Below, one piece after another: positions 17,761-25,354 of a stretch of 64,000 nucleotides of DNA. Below the pieces are notes generated by a model, which did not search any database, was not told where the DNA came from, and saw only the letters and a program-made list of their open reading frames with translations. Source of the stretch: Caulobacter hibisci (GTDB lineage Bacteria > Pseudomonadota > Alphaproteobacteria > Caulobacterales > Caulobacteraceae); the NCBI RefSeq assembly GCF_016135805.1, contig NZ_JADWOX010000001.1, forward strand, positions 124,001 through 188,000, written 5' to 3'. Position 1 is the first letter of the stretch. Each line of letters starts with the position of its first letter. The translations under genes and the position numbers were made by a program.

Positions 17761-19449
17761 ATGACGACGACCAGCACAGTCTCGACCTCGGGGTCGACGT
17801 CCTATGTCAGCGGCACGGTTTCGGGTCTCGACACCGAATCCCTGATCGAGACCGCCGTCGCCCAGAAGACCGCGCGCGCCGACACCATCGACGCCAAGGT
17901 CACCGTCAACGAAAGCAAGATCGCCTCCTACCAGGAGCTGCAGACCCTGCTGCAGGCCGTGTCCGACAGCATGTCGACCCTGGCCTCGTCGACCTACAGC
18001 TCGGTCTCGACGACCACCAACGCCTTCGACGAGAAGAGCGCCTACCTGACGGCCTCCGACGGCACGGACGCCACCGACGTGATCGCGGTCAGCGCCGACG
18101 CCGACGCGGTGGCGGCGTCCTACTCGATCACCGTCACCCAGCTGGCCAAGGCGATGAAGGTCGCCTCCACGGCGCAGACCGCCGACACGGCCCTGGGCAA
18201 GACCGGGGTGTTCTCGCTCAACACCACCGACGGCGCGGCGGCCCAGATCTCCGTCTCCTCGGACATGACGCTCGAGGACATCGCCGACGCCATCAACGAC
18301 CAGAGCGGCGACACCGGCGTCGTCGCCACCCTGATCTCCAGCTCTTCGGGCCAGCGCCTGGTGCTGTCGACCAGCGACACCAACCAGGAGATCACGCTCT
18401 CCACGGTCTCGGGCGACGACATCGGCCAGTCGATCGGACTGACCGACAGCACGGGCGCGTTCTCCAACGTGCTGCAGGACGCCCAGCCGTCCATCGTCAC
18501 CATCGACGGCGTCGAGATCGAGAGCGACAGCAACGAGCTGACCGACACCATTCCGGGCCTGTCGATCTCGCTGATGCAGGCCACCACAGGCCAGACCATC
18601 ACCCTCGACATCGAGGCCAACTACGACGACATCAAGACGGCGATCACCGACTTCGTCGACGCCTACAATGCGTTGCGCGCCTTCGTCGTCACCAACCAGA
18701 CGGTGGGCTCGGACGGCACGGTGGCCGACGACGCGGTGCTGTTCGCCGACGGCATCCTGCGCGACGTCAACCGCCGCCTGAACGACCTGGTCGGCGGAAC
18801 CGCCGGCTCGGACGACGAACTGACTGACCTGTCGGCGCTGGGCGTCACCATCAACGCCGACAACGAGCTGGAACTCACCGACGAGACCACGCTCGACAAC
18901 CTGCTGCTGACCGACCTGTCCAGCGTCGCCAAGTTCTTCGAGACCAGTTTCTCGAGCAGCAACAGCAATCTGAAGCTGCTCAAGAACGACACCACCATGT
19001 CGTACGACTTCGACCTGCAGGTCACCGTCACCGACGGGGCGATCTCGGGCGTGTCGGTCGGCGGCAATTCCAGCCTGTTCACGATCTCCGGCAACCGGAT
19101 CATCGGCGCCGAGGGCTCGATCTACGAAGGCCTGTCCTTCGCCCTGGCCTCGCCGACGACCGGCACGATCTCGGTCGAGATCAACCAGGGCTTCGCCAAC
19201 ATGCTGACCAGCCTGATCGACAGCTACGCCAGCACCTCCGGCGGCGTGATCCAGGAACGGATCGAAAGCCTGGAGACGGTCAACAGCGACCTCACTGACC
19301 AGTCCGACACCATCCGCGAGGACGCGGAGACCTACCGGACCAAGCTGGTCGAAAAATACTCGAAAATGGAGACCGAGCTCTACGCGGCTCAGATCCTCCA
19401 GCAGCAGATCGACGCAATCCTCGGAGCGAGCAGCGATGACGACGACTAA
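17761..19449 (+). CDS. fliD: flagellar filament cap protein FliD
   Basis: The 562-residue product has the FliD N-terminal signature YVSGTVSGLDTESLIETAVAQKTA with a following coiled-coil stretch, and the C-terminal domain with ALGVTINADNELEL and a long helical end. FliD (HAP2) caps the filament and folds flagellin subunits at the tip. The length is in the normal range, and the body is rich in Ser, Thr and Asp. It overlaps fliS by 14 nt, so the two are translationally coupled. Confidence 0.93.
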   Translation: MTTTSTVSTSGSTSYVSGTVSGLDTESLIETAVAQKTARADTIDAKVTVNESKIASYQELQTLLQAVSDSMSTLASSTYSSVSTTTNAFDEKSAYLTASDGTDATDVIAVSADADAVAASYSITVTQLAKAMKVASTAQTADTALGKTGVFSLNTTDGAAAQISVSSDMTLEDIADAINDQSGDTGVVATLISSSSGQRLVLSTSDTNQEITLSTVSGDDIGQSIGLTDSTGAFSNVLQDAQPSIVTIDGVEIESDSNELTDTIPGLSISLMQATTGQTITLDIEANYDDIKTAITDFVDAYNALRAFVVTNQTVGSDGTVADDAVLFADGILRDVNRRLNDLVGGTAGSDDELTDLSALGVTINADNELELTDETTLDNLLLTDLSSVAKFFETSFSSSNSNLKLLKNDTTMSYDFDLQVTVTDGAISGVSVGGNSSLFTISGNRIIGAEGSIYEGLSFALASPTTGTISVEINQGFANMLTSLIDSYASTSGGVIQERIESLETVNSDLTDQSDTIREDAETYRTKLVEKYSKMETELYAAQILQQQIDAILGASSDDDD

Positions 19450-19807
19450 CCAGGCGCTCAGCGCCTATGCGGCTTCCAGCCGCCTGACCGCCAGCCCGCG
19501 CGACGTGCTGGCCTCGGTGCACGAAGAACTCTACCGCGCGGTCGCCTCGGCAAAATTCGCCCATGAGCAAGGCCAGCTGGATCAAATGTGCCGACATGCC
19601 ATGCGCGCCACCCACATCCTGACCGCCCTCTCGACGACGCTGGATTTTTCGGCCGCCGGCAAGGACGGCGCGACGTTGCGAAACTTCTACCAGTACGTGC
19701 TGAACGGCCTGCTTCGCGCCTCCCGCCGCAAAGATGTGTCCGCTATGTATCAAATCTCCCTGGACTTGTTGCGCCCCTTTTGCAAAGAACTTCGTTCTGA
19801 AAAATAG
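19436..19807 (+). CDS. fliS: flagellin export chaperone FliS
   Basis: The 123-residue product is an all-helical protein with the FliS pattern: YAASSRLTASPRDVLASVHEELYRAV near the N terminus and a C-terminal LRFFYQ-like segment (TLRNFYQYVLNGLLRASRRKD). FliS binds the C terminus of flagellin in the cytoplasm and prevents early polymerisation. The gene starts inside the last codons of fliD. It ends about 60 nt before a sigma-54 promoter of the next unit. Confidence 0.88.
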   Translation: MTTTNQALSAYAASSRLTASPRDVLASVHEELYRAVASAKFAHEQGQLDQMCRHAMRATHILTALSTTLDFSAAGKDGATLRNFYQYVLNGLLRASRRKDVSAMYQISLDLLRPFCKELRSEK

Positions 19808-19868
19808 CAACGTACCGATAGTATCGGAAATGTATCAAGCAAATACAGTAATGTAGTTATTTGATATA

Positions 19869-19883
19869 TGGCACGCAGTTTGC
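19869..19883 (+). promoter_or_regulatory. sigma-54 (RpoN) promoter
   Basis: TGGCAC-GCAGT-TTGC matches the sigma-54 consensus (TGGCAC, 5 nt, TTGC) exactly, with the invariant GG and GC at the correct 10-nt spacing. The expected start point is about 12 nt downstream, giving a short leader before the Shine-Dalgarno GGAGG and the ATG at 19924. The preceding 60 nt are unusually AT-rich. Confidence 0.85.
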
Positions 19884-19923
19884 CTGTTCCATTGCGATAC
19901 AGCGATGGAGGCGAGTAATCGCC

Positions 19924-20592
19924 ATGGCGAATTCAGCGATGATGACGGCGACCGGTGAGTTTGGTCTGTCGGACGTGCGGTCGGACGAGGAGCTCTTCCT
20001 CGCCAGCCGCGACGGCGACCAGACGGCTTTCCGGGTTCTGGTCGACAGGCACCTGCGCATGGTGCGGCGACTGGCCCTCAACGTCCTGGGCGACGTGCAG
20101 GAGGCCGAGGACGCGGCCCAGGAGGCATTTATTGCAGCCTGGCGCGCTCGCGAGCGCTGGACGCCGGAGGCGAGGTTCTCGACCTGGCTGCACCGCATCG
20201 CCGTCAACAAGGCCATCGATCGTCGCCGGGTCCGCAAGGCGGTCCCGGAATCCCAGGAGGTCATCACCCGCCTGGCCGACGCCGAAGTCCAAGGCCCGGC
20301 CCAGGCCGAGGCCCTCGCCAACCTCGAACGCACGGAGACCGCCAAGACGCTTCAGAAAGCCCTCGACAAACTCCCGGACACTCAGCGCCAGGCGCTGACC
20401 CTGTTCTATTTCGAAGAGCTCGAAGTCGGTAGAATCGCCGACGCCATGGGTTGTTCGGAACAGGCGGTTCGCTCGCTCCTGAAACGGGGCCGGCAAACTC
20501 TCAAGACTCGACTCCAGAAACAGAAGAAGATCTGTGGCTATGGACCTGAAACTATTCGAAGCCCGGCTGAAGGCGCTGGGACCCGCGCTTGA
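19924..20592 (+). CDS. ECF-type RNA polymerase sigma factor
   Basis: The 222-residue product has sigma region 2 (DQTAFRVLVDRHLRMVRRLALNVLGDVQEAEDAAQEAFIAAWRARERW, then FSTWLHRIAVNKAIDRRR) and region 4 (KALDKLPDTQRQALTLFYFEELEVGRIADAMGCSEQAVRSLLKRGRQTL). No regions 1 or 3 are present, so it belongs to the extracytoplasmic-function group. The ATG at 19924 has GGAGG upstream and lies just below a consensus sigma-54 promoter. It directly follows fliS. A role in transcribing the adjacent filament genes is my inference. Its last 53 nt overlap a small downstream gene. Confidence 0.9.
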   Translation: MANSAMMTATGEFGLSDVRSDEELFLASRDGDQTAFRVLVDRHLRMVRRLALNVLGDVQEAEDAAQEAFIAAWRARERWTPEARFSTWLHRIAVNKAIDRRRVRKAVPESQEVITRLADAEVQGPAQAEALANLERTETAKTLQKALDKLPDTQRQALTLFYFEELEVGRIADAMGCSEQAVRSLLKRGRQTLKTRLQKQKKICGYGPETIRSPAEGAGTRA

Positions 20593-20755
20593 CCGCTGGC
20601 CGGCCGACGAGGCCGAGGCGGCGATCGACCTGCTGTCGGCCTCGCCCGAGGCCCAGGACCTGTTCGCGAAGATCACGGCCGAGGATATCGGCGTGTTCGA
20701 CGACCCGGGCGGCGATCTCTCGCCCCTGGCCGAGCGGATCGGCAGGTCGCTCTAG
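20540..20755 (+). CDS. small protein overlapping the ECF sigma gene
   Basis: The product has 71 residues and is acidic and helical (MDLKLFEARLKALGPALDRWP, then EAEAAIDLLSASPEAQDLFAKI). There is no membrane segment, signal peptide or zinc-binding motif. It starts 53 nt before the end of the sigma gene in another frame, so it is probably co-translated with it. The position suggests a regulatory partner such as an anti-sigma factor, but no family signature supports that. A GTG two codons earlier is a possible alternative start. Confidence 0.65.
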   Translation: MDLKLFEARLKALGPALDRWPADEAEAAIDLLSASPEAQDLFAKITAEDIGVFDDPGGDLSPLAERIGRSL

Positions 20756-20839
20756 AGGGCTCTCAAGGTCGGGAGCGCCTTGAAGCCGTCGTGATCGGCG
20801 GCGCATGTTCGGCGGATCGTCCACGCGAGGATCCGCCGC

Positions 20840-21262
20840 ATGCCCTTTCGCCTCTCGACGCCCGCGCTGCTGCTGGCGCTCGCGGTCTCCGCGCCAGCCT
20901 TTGCCGATGCGCCAAAGATCGATCCCGAGAAGGAATATACGCCGGCCTACGACCGCTGCCTCAATAGCGGCGACGCCCTCAAGGGGGTGACCGTGGCCAT
21001 GGCCGGCTGCACCAACGCCGAACTCCAGAAGCAGGACGCCCGCCTCAACCGCGCCTACAAGGCGGCCATGGCGACGCGCTCCAAGGCCCGTCAGGCGACC
21101 CTGCGCACGGCCCAGCGCGCCTGGATCAAGCGCCGCGACGCCGAGTGCCAGCAAGACCTGACCGGCGGCACGATCGACATGCTCAACATCGGCGGCTGCC
21201 ATCTGAGCATGACCACGGTGCGCGCCGTGGAGTTGGAGCGGATGGCCAGGGCGAAGCGGTAG
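20840..21262 (+). CDS. lysozyme inhibitor LprI family protein (DUF1311)
   Basis: The 140-residue product has a signal peptide (MPFRLSTPALLLALAVSAPAFA). Its mature domain has the LprI/DUF1311 pattern: YDRCLNSG, MAGCTNAELQKQDARLNRAYKAAM, then AQRAWIKRRDAECQ and GGCHLSMTTVRAVELE. The four conserved Cys probably form two disulfides in the periplasm. The Mycobacterium LprI protein inhibits lysozyme; the role of proteobacterial members is less sure. It stands alone between the sigma pair and a family B repeat. Confidence 0.85.
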   Translation: MPFRLSTPALLLALAVSAPAFADAPKIDPEKEYTPAYDRCLNSGDALKGVTVAMAGCTNAELQKQDARLNRAYKAAMATRSKARQATLRTAQRAWIKRRDAECQQDLTGGTIDMLNIGGCHLSMTTVRAVELERMARAKR

Positions 21263-21270
21263 TGCGCATG

Positions 21271-21404
21271 GGAACCTCCCCCTGTGGGGGAGGCGGCCGA
21301 AGGCCGGTGGGGGGACGTTTTCAGCTTCCCGCACGATGGCCGATCTTGCAGGCGCTCCCCCCACCGATCGCTTCGCGATCACCTCCCCCACAGGGGGAGG
21401 TTCC
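21271..21404. repeat. intergenic palindromic repeat, family B copy 2
   Basis: It has the same plan and almost the same sequence as the element at 11788: GGAACCTCCCCCTGTGGGGGAGG at one end, its complement at the other, and the CCGATCGCTTCGCGATCACC block. About 40 nt in the centre differ. Confidence 0.85.
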
Positions 21405-21549
21405 CTTTCTCGCCGCTCCCCCAAATTTGCGCCTACGCAAAAACCCTTAGGCGTCGCCCCCGAATTTACCCCTACGCGGAGAAGGGGGAATGTGCCGGCG
21501 TCACGAGGCGGTTCCCCTCCGCCTCCTTCCCCCTCCCCGGGAGCCTTCG

Positions 21550-22188
21550 ATGCTGTCGCCCCTCCGTCTCGAGCCCGCCTTCGCCCCACCGGCCCTGCCG
21601 ATGGCCGCCGCCAGCGTCATCCGCTACGCCGCCGGCGAGGAGATCTTCGCCGAGGGCGACACGGCCGATCTCGTCTACGAGCTGGTCGAGGGCACCGTGC
21701 GCACGGGCCGGCTGCTGCGCGATGGCCGCCGGCAGATCGACGCCTTCCACTTCGCCGGCGAGGCCTTCGGCTTCGAGGCCGGCGACGTCCACCGCACCAC
21801 GGCCGAGGCCGTCGGCGAGGTCGCCGTCCGCATCGTCCGCCGCCGGGCGCTCAGCGACCTGGCCGCCCGCGACGGCGATGTGGCGCGCCGCCTCTATCAG
21901 GTCACCATCGCCGGCCTGCAGCGCAGCCAGGATCACGTGCTGATGCTGGGCCGCCGCAGCGCCTGCGAGCGGGTGGCGGGCCTGCTGCTGCTGCTGGCCG
22001 ACCGCGCCGGCGGATCGGAGATCGACCTGCCGATGAGCCGCCAGGACATGGCCGACTATCTGGGCCTGACCATCGAGACCGTGTCGCGCACCCTGACCCA
22101 GTTCTCGCAGGAGGGCCTGATCGCCTTGCCGACCGTGCGCCACGTCGAGCTGCTGGAGCGCGACGCGCTCGAAGCGCTCTGCGAATAG
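21550..22188 (+). CDS. Crp/Fnr family regulator, FixK-like
   Basis: The 212-residue product has an N-terminal cyclic-nucleotide-binding-type barrel (IRYAAGEEIFAEGDTADLVYELVEGTVRT) and a C-terminal winged helix with MSRQDMADYLGLTIETVSRTLTQFSQEGLI. The recognition helix ETVSRTL has the Glu and Ser-Arg residues typical of Fnr/FixK proteins that read TTGAT-N4-ATCAA sites. The N-terminal Cys cluster of oxygen-sensing Fnr is absent, so it is FixK-like. The start at 21550 is chosen at the MLSPLRLEPAF residue set; 20 further in-frame residues lie upstream. Bacterioferritin genes follow on the other strand. Confidence 0.85.
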   Translation: MLSPLRLEPAFAPPALPMAAASVIRYAAGEEIFAEGDTADLVYELVEGTVRTGRLLRDGRRQIDAFHFAGEAFGFEAGDVHRTTAEAVGEVAVRIVRRRALSDLAARDGDVARRLYQVTIAGLQRSQDHVLMLGRRSACERVAGLLLLLADRAGGSEIDLPMSRQDMADYLGLTIETVSRTLTQFSQEGLIALPTVRHVELLERDALEALCE

Positions 22189-22191
22189 TAG

Positions 22192-22223
22192 AACGGCCTC
22201 CCCGCGGGTGCGGGGAGGCCGTT
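22192..22223. terminator. bidirectional hairpin between the Crp/Fnr gene and bfr
   Basis: Perfect 14-bp stem AACGGCCTCCCCGC / GCGGGGAGGCCGTT with a GGGT loop, between convergent genes. There is no clear T run on either side. Confidence 0.6.
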
Positions 22224-22248
22224 CGTCGGTCTCAAAATCTGGAGCCGA

Positions 22249-22731
22249 TCAGGCCGCCGGCAGTTCGCCCATGGCGCTCTGCAGGTAGTTCTGCTCACCC
22301 AGCGACTTGATCAGCGACAGCTGGGTTTCGAGGTAGTCGATGTGCTCCTCGGTGTCGTTGAGGATCTCGCGCAGCAGTTCGCGGCTGATGTAGTCGCGGG
22401 CCTGCTCGCACTGGACGATGCCAGGCACCAGCAGTTCGCGGTTGAACAGCTCGATCGACAGGTCGGCGGCCAGGCATTCCGGCACGTTCTCGCCGATCTT
22501 CAGCTTGTGCAGGTCCTGAAGGTTGGGCAGGCCTTCGAGGAAGAGGATGCGGTTGATCAGCTTGTCGGCATGCTTCATCTCGCCGATCGACTCTTGATAG
22601 ACGATCTGGCCGAGGCGCTTGAAGCCCCAGTTGTCGTGCATGCGGGCATGCAGGAAGTACTGATTGACGGCCGTCAGCTCGTTGGTGAGCACAGCGTTGA
22701 GGACGCGGATAACGCCGGGATCGCCTTGCAT
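22249..22731 (-). CDS. bfr: bacterioferritin
   Basis: The 160-residue product is a haem-containing ferritin that forms 24-mers, oxidises Fe(II) and stores iron in the cytoplasm. All ferroxidase residues are in place by E. coli numbering: Glu18, Tyr25, Glu51, His54, with Glu and His later in EEHIDYLE. Met52, the axial haem ligand, is present in GEMKHADK. Length is exactly typical. It lies downstream of bfd on the same strand with a 152-nt gap. Confidence 0.96.
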   Translation of the reverse strand: MQGDPGVIRVLNAVLTNELTAVNQYFLHARMHDNWGFKRLGQIVYQESIGEMKHADKLINRILFLEGLPNLQDLHKLKIGENVPECLAADLSIELFNRELLVPGIVQCEQARDYISRELLREILNDTEEHIDYLETQLSLIKSLGEQNYLQSAMGELPAA

Positions 22732-22883
22732 GGCGGCCTCCTAAGGTTCGAGTTCGCCCGCACCCTTAAGCTGCTTTTCAAGCGCTTCAACAGTAATGTC
22801 TGCAAGTGTTTCGCAGCCTCACAGAAAAGCGTGAGAGTGCTTCGCGGTTACTGAAAAACCACGACTTTGCGTCGCAAGACGCC

Positions 22884-23069
22884 CTATTCGGCGGCGAAAG
22901 CCAGAGCTTCGCGGGATTCCTGAATCATCTGGCGCATCTCGCAGACGCACTTGGCGCACTGCGCCTGGCAGCCCTTGTGGCGGAAGATGTCGGCCGGACG
23001 AGTCGCCCCCGCGTCGATCGCGGCGCGGACTTCACGCTGGCGGATGCCGTTACAATTGCAGACGTACAA
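22884..23069 (-). CDS. bfd: bacterioferritin-associated ferredoxin
   Basis: The 61-residue product is a [2Fe-2S] ferredoxin that reduces bacterioferritin haem to release stored iron. The four ligands Cys4, Cys6, Cys38 and Cys41 match the known Bfd spacing (MYVCNCNGIRQ and CQAQCAKC). A Fur-type box lies just upstream, so iron starvation probably induces it. bfr follows on the same strand. Confidence 0.93.
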   Translation of the reverse strand: MYVCNCNGIRQREVRAAIDAGATRPADIFRHKGCQAQCAKCVCEMRQMIQESREALAFAAE

Positions 23070-23086
23070 GGAAAGAACGCCCTACC

Positions 23087-23101
23087 GAATGATTGTCATT
23101 C
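23087..23101 (-). promoter_or_regulatory. Fur-like box upstream of bfd
   Basis: GAATGA-TTG-TCATTC is a perfect 6-3-6 palindrome, close to the core of the Fur consensus (AATGATAATCATT). It begins 18 nt upstream of the bfd start codon, where binding would block the promoter. Confidence 0.7.
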
Positions 23102-23249
23102 TCATCTAACAGTTTTCCACCGGTTTGCAACTGACTCTCAGTCGAGTTCGCAGCGACGTGCGGTCGCGGACGAGGTTTTCACGCTCGGCGCCGAACATGG
23201 CTTGTCGCCCAAAGTCGCGCTCGGCCCCAAATCGGCGTAAAGGCGGCGC

Positions 23250-23897
23250 ATGACGCTCGACTGCCGCCTCTATCTGATCACCCCGCCGTCCCTGCCGGAC
23301 CTGGCCGCCTTCGGCCGCCAGCTGGCCCGCGCCCTGGAGGGCGGCGACGTGGCGGCCTTGCAGATCCGCCTCAAGGATGTGCCCGACGATGTCGTGGCCG
23401 CCGCCGTCGTGGCCCTGGCGCCGATCGCCCGCGCCCATGACGTGGCGCTGATCCTCAACGATCGCCCGGACCTGGCTGCCCGCCTCGACTGCGACGGCGT
23501 GCACGTGGGGCAGGGCGATACGCCCTATGCTACCGCCCGCAAGCTGATGGGCAAGGACCGCATGGTCGGCGTCACCTGCCACGACAGCCGCCACCTGGCC
23601 ATGGAGGCCGCCGAGGCCGGGGCCGACTACGTGGCTTTCGGAGCCTTCTTCCCGACCACCACCAAGGACGCCCCGATCGTCGCCGAGCCCGACATCCTGT
23701 CGATCTGGCAGGAGACGATGGAGGCGCCGTGCGTGGCCATCGGCGGCATCACCGCCGCCAACGCCGCCGGCCTGGCCGCGTCGGGCGCCGACTTCCTGGC
23801 GGTTTCCGGCGGGGTCTGGGCCCATCCGGAAGGCCCGGACGCGGCCGTCGCGGCGCTGAACGCGGCCATCGCCGAAGGACTGGCGACGCGCGGCTAA
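23250..23897 (+). CDS. thiE: thiamine phosphate synthase
   Basis: The 215-residue product is a TIM-barrel enzyme that joins HMP-pyrophosphate and thiazole phosphate to make thiamine phosphate. Family motifs are present in order: [62 protein letters not shown] and [11 protein letters not shown]. The LQLRDK motif of most ThiE is LQIRLKD here. The gene stands alone. I see no TPP riboswitch in the 150 nt upstream. Confidence 0.93.
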   Translation: MTLDCRLYLITPPSLPDLAAFGRQLARALEGGDVAALQIRLKDVPDDVVAAAVVALAPIARAHDVALILNDRPDLAARLDCDGVHVGQGDTPYATARKLMGKDRMVGVTCHDSRHLAMEAAEAGADYVAFGAFFPTTTKDAPIVAEPDILSIWQETMEAPCVAIGGITAANAAGLAASGADFLAVSGGVWAHPEGPDAAVAALNAAIAEGLATRG

Positions 23898-23953
23898 GGC
23901 CTTGGCAGGGCGCTCTCGGCCTTTGCAAGCCTGAGCCGATTTTTCACCGAGCA

Positions 23954-24047
23954 TCCCCGCGAAGGCGGGGATCCAAGCCGAGTTTGAAGGTGGCCCAGGG
24001 CTGCGCCTCGTCCTGAAAGTCAGCTTGGATCCCCGCCTTCGCGGGGA
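23954..24047. repeat. 25-bp perfect inverted repeat pair, family C
   Basis: TCCCCGCGAAGGCGGGGATC plus CAAGC at 23954-23978 is the exact reverse complement of 24023-24047. Each arm has its own CCCCGC/GCGGGG hairpin. The 44-nt centre is unrelated. Confidence 0.9.
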
Positions 24048-24196
24048 AGGACGGCATGGGGGGACGATCCGATCAGCTGCCGGAGGCCGCCGTCATCGGA
24101 ATGCGCTTTCAGATTGCATAACGGCGTTCTTGCGACTGTGCCTGAGCAGGCATAGCCTCGCTCCCCAGCGAACCATAAAGACGGGGAGGGACCGCC

Positions 24197-24607
24197 ATGA
24201 AGAAGCGGCTCGTAGCGTGTTTGCTCAGCGTACCCATGCTCGGCCTGGCTCTTCCAGCCGTGAGCGAGTCCTGGAAACCGGCCCCCGGCGAGGCCAAGAC
24301 CCAGTACGACGCCGATTTCCTGCGGGTCGACGATCAGACCGGGCTCATCGTCCTGCGCATCGCCGAGGGCAAGGGCGGAGGGCCCTACAGGTCGTGGCCG
24401 GCCGGCAAGGGCCCGATCATGATCTTCGCCCTCGACTGCGCCGCCGACAAATGGATGGACCTCGGCATGGACTTCGCCGGAGACAAGGGCCTGCCCAAGA
24501 ACTGGCGCAAGGAAGCCAAGCTCGACGACATCTCGGGCGCGGCGGGCAAGGCCGGCAAGATGGCCTGCGAGACCAAGGACAGCCTGGTCAAGGCGACGCT
24601 GCCTTAG
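24197..24607 (+). CDS. secreted protein of unknown function
   Basis: I do not recognise this 136-residue protein. It has a signal peptide (MKKRLVACLLSVPMLGLALPAVS), then a compact soluble domain with DADFLRVDDQTGLIVLRIAEG, FALDCAADKWMDLGMDF and a C-terminal MACETKDSL. Two Cys could form one disulfide. GGGAGG lies 7 nt before the start. It is isolated between two repeat elements. Confidence 0.8.
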   Translation: MKKRLVACLLSVPMLGLALPAVSESWKPAPGEAKTQYDADFLRVDDQTGLIVLRIAEGKGGGPYRSWPAGKGPIMIFALDCAADKWMDLGMDFAGDKGLPKNWRKEAKLDDISGAAGKAGKMACETKDSLVKATLP

Positions 24608-24636
24608 GCAGGCCAGCTAGGGCCGCTTCCCAAACC

Positions 24637-24782
24637 CTCGTCATCCCGGAAGCCGCGCAGCGGCTATCCGGGGCCCAGGGGGACTGGGCTCTGTAGTTTG
24701 ATCAAGCGCGCCAGCGGAAGCCGACGCACTGCGACGGCCCCTGGGTCCCGGCTCTTCGCTTCGCTACGGCCGGGATGACGAG
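24637..24782. repeat. paired inverted intergenic repeat, family D
   Basis: The left arm (CTCGTCATCCCGG ... GGGGCCCAGGG, 24637-24680) and the right arm (CCCTGGGTCCCGG ... CCGGGATGACGAG, 24738-24782) are imperfect reverse complements, each with an inner hairpin. The right arm ends just before the third urcA-type gene. Confidence 0.8.
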
Positions 24783-24792
24783 GATGCCTTCG

Positions 24793-25095
24793 TTACTCGC
24801 CGGTGGCCTTGGCGGCCGTGCGCAGGGCGGCGTAGTCGGCACGGGCCTGGCCGAGGGTCTCGGTCACGCAGGAGGCGTAGTTGGGGTGGCGGGCGCCGCC
24901 CTTCAGCGACTTGCCGCAGACCTGGCGAGCGGCGTGGGTCAGTTCCTCGCTGACCGCGGCGGCCGGCTTGCCGGTCACCGAAACGCGCAGCGAAGCGGCC
25001 GACGGCCCGGAAACCATGTGGGCGGCGGCGGGTTGGACCAGGGCCAGCAGGGCGACGGAGACGATGGAAGCGGCGGGGAGGGTGAACTTGTTCAT
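24793..25095 (-). CDS. UrcA-like secreted protein, copy 3
   Basis: The 100-residue product has a signal peptide ending near QPAAAH and a mature domain with SLRVSVTGKPAAAVSEELTHAARQVCGKSL and YASCVTETLGQARADYAAL. Two Cys and the V.V.G..AAAV...L..AA..VC layout match the two urcA genes at 1495 and 2078, but this one is more diverged. Periplasmic, function unknown. Confidence 0.75.
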   Translation of the reverse strand: MNKFTLPAASIVSVALLALVQPAAAHMVSGPSAASLRVSVTGKPAAAVSEELTHAARQVCGKSLKGGARHPNYASCVTETLGQARADYAALRTAAKATGE

Positions 25096-25354
25096 GTCGA
25101 AAATTCCTTTCTGCGCATAGGTTTACGCAGGCTCAGACCTGCCGCTTTGAGGCAGATCAATCATGGCGCGGAAAATTGACCGATCGGTCCCCTTTTGCAA
25201 GAGGAAATGATCGCACCGCGACAATTCGCCCCCGCCTTGCCTTCCGGCGGCCTCGCGTCTAGTTTCCGCGCCCGCTCTTTCCCACTGCCATCGTCCGTCT
25301 CCCGCCGCCGCGCGTCCGCGCGCCGGTGCAGGGAATTCCATAGGATATCCGCCC

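Noticed and set aside
23102..23249. TPP riboswitch before thiE
   Set aside because: The conserved CUGAGA and ACCUGAU elements are absent.
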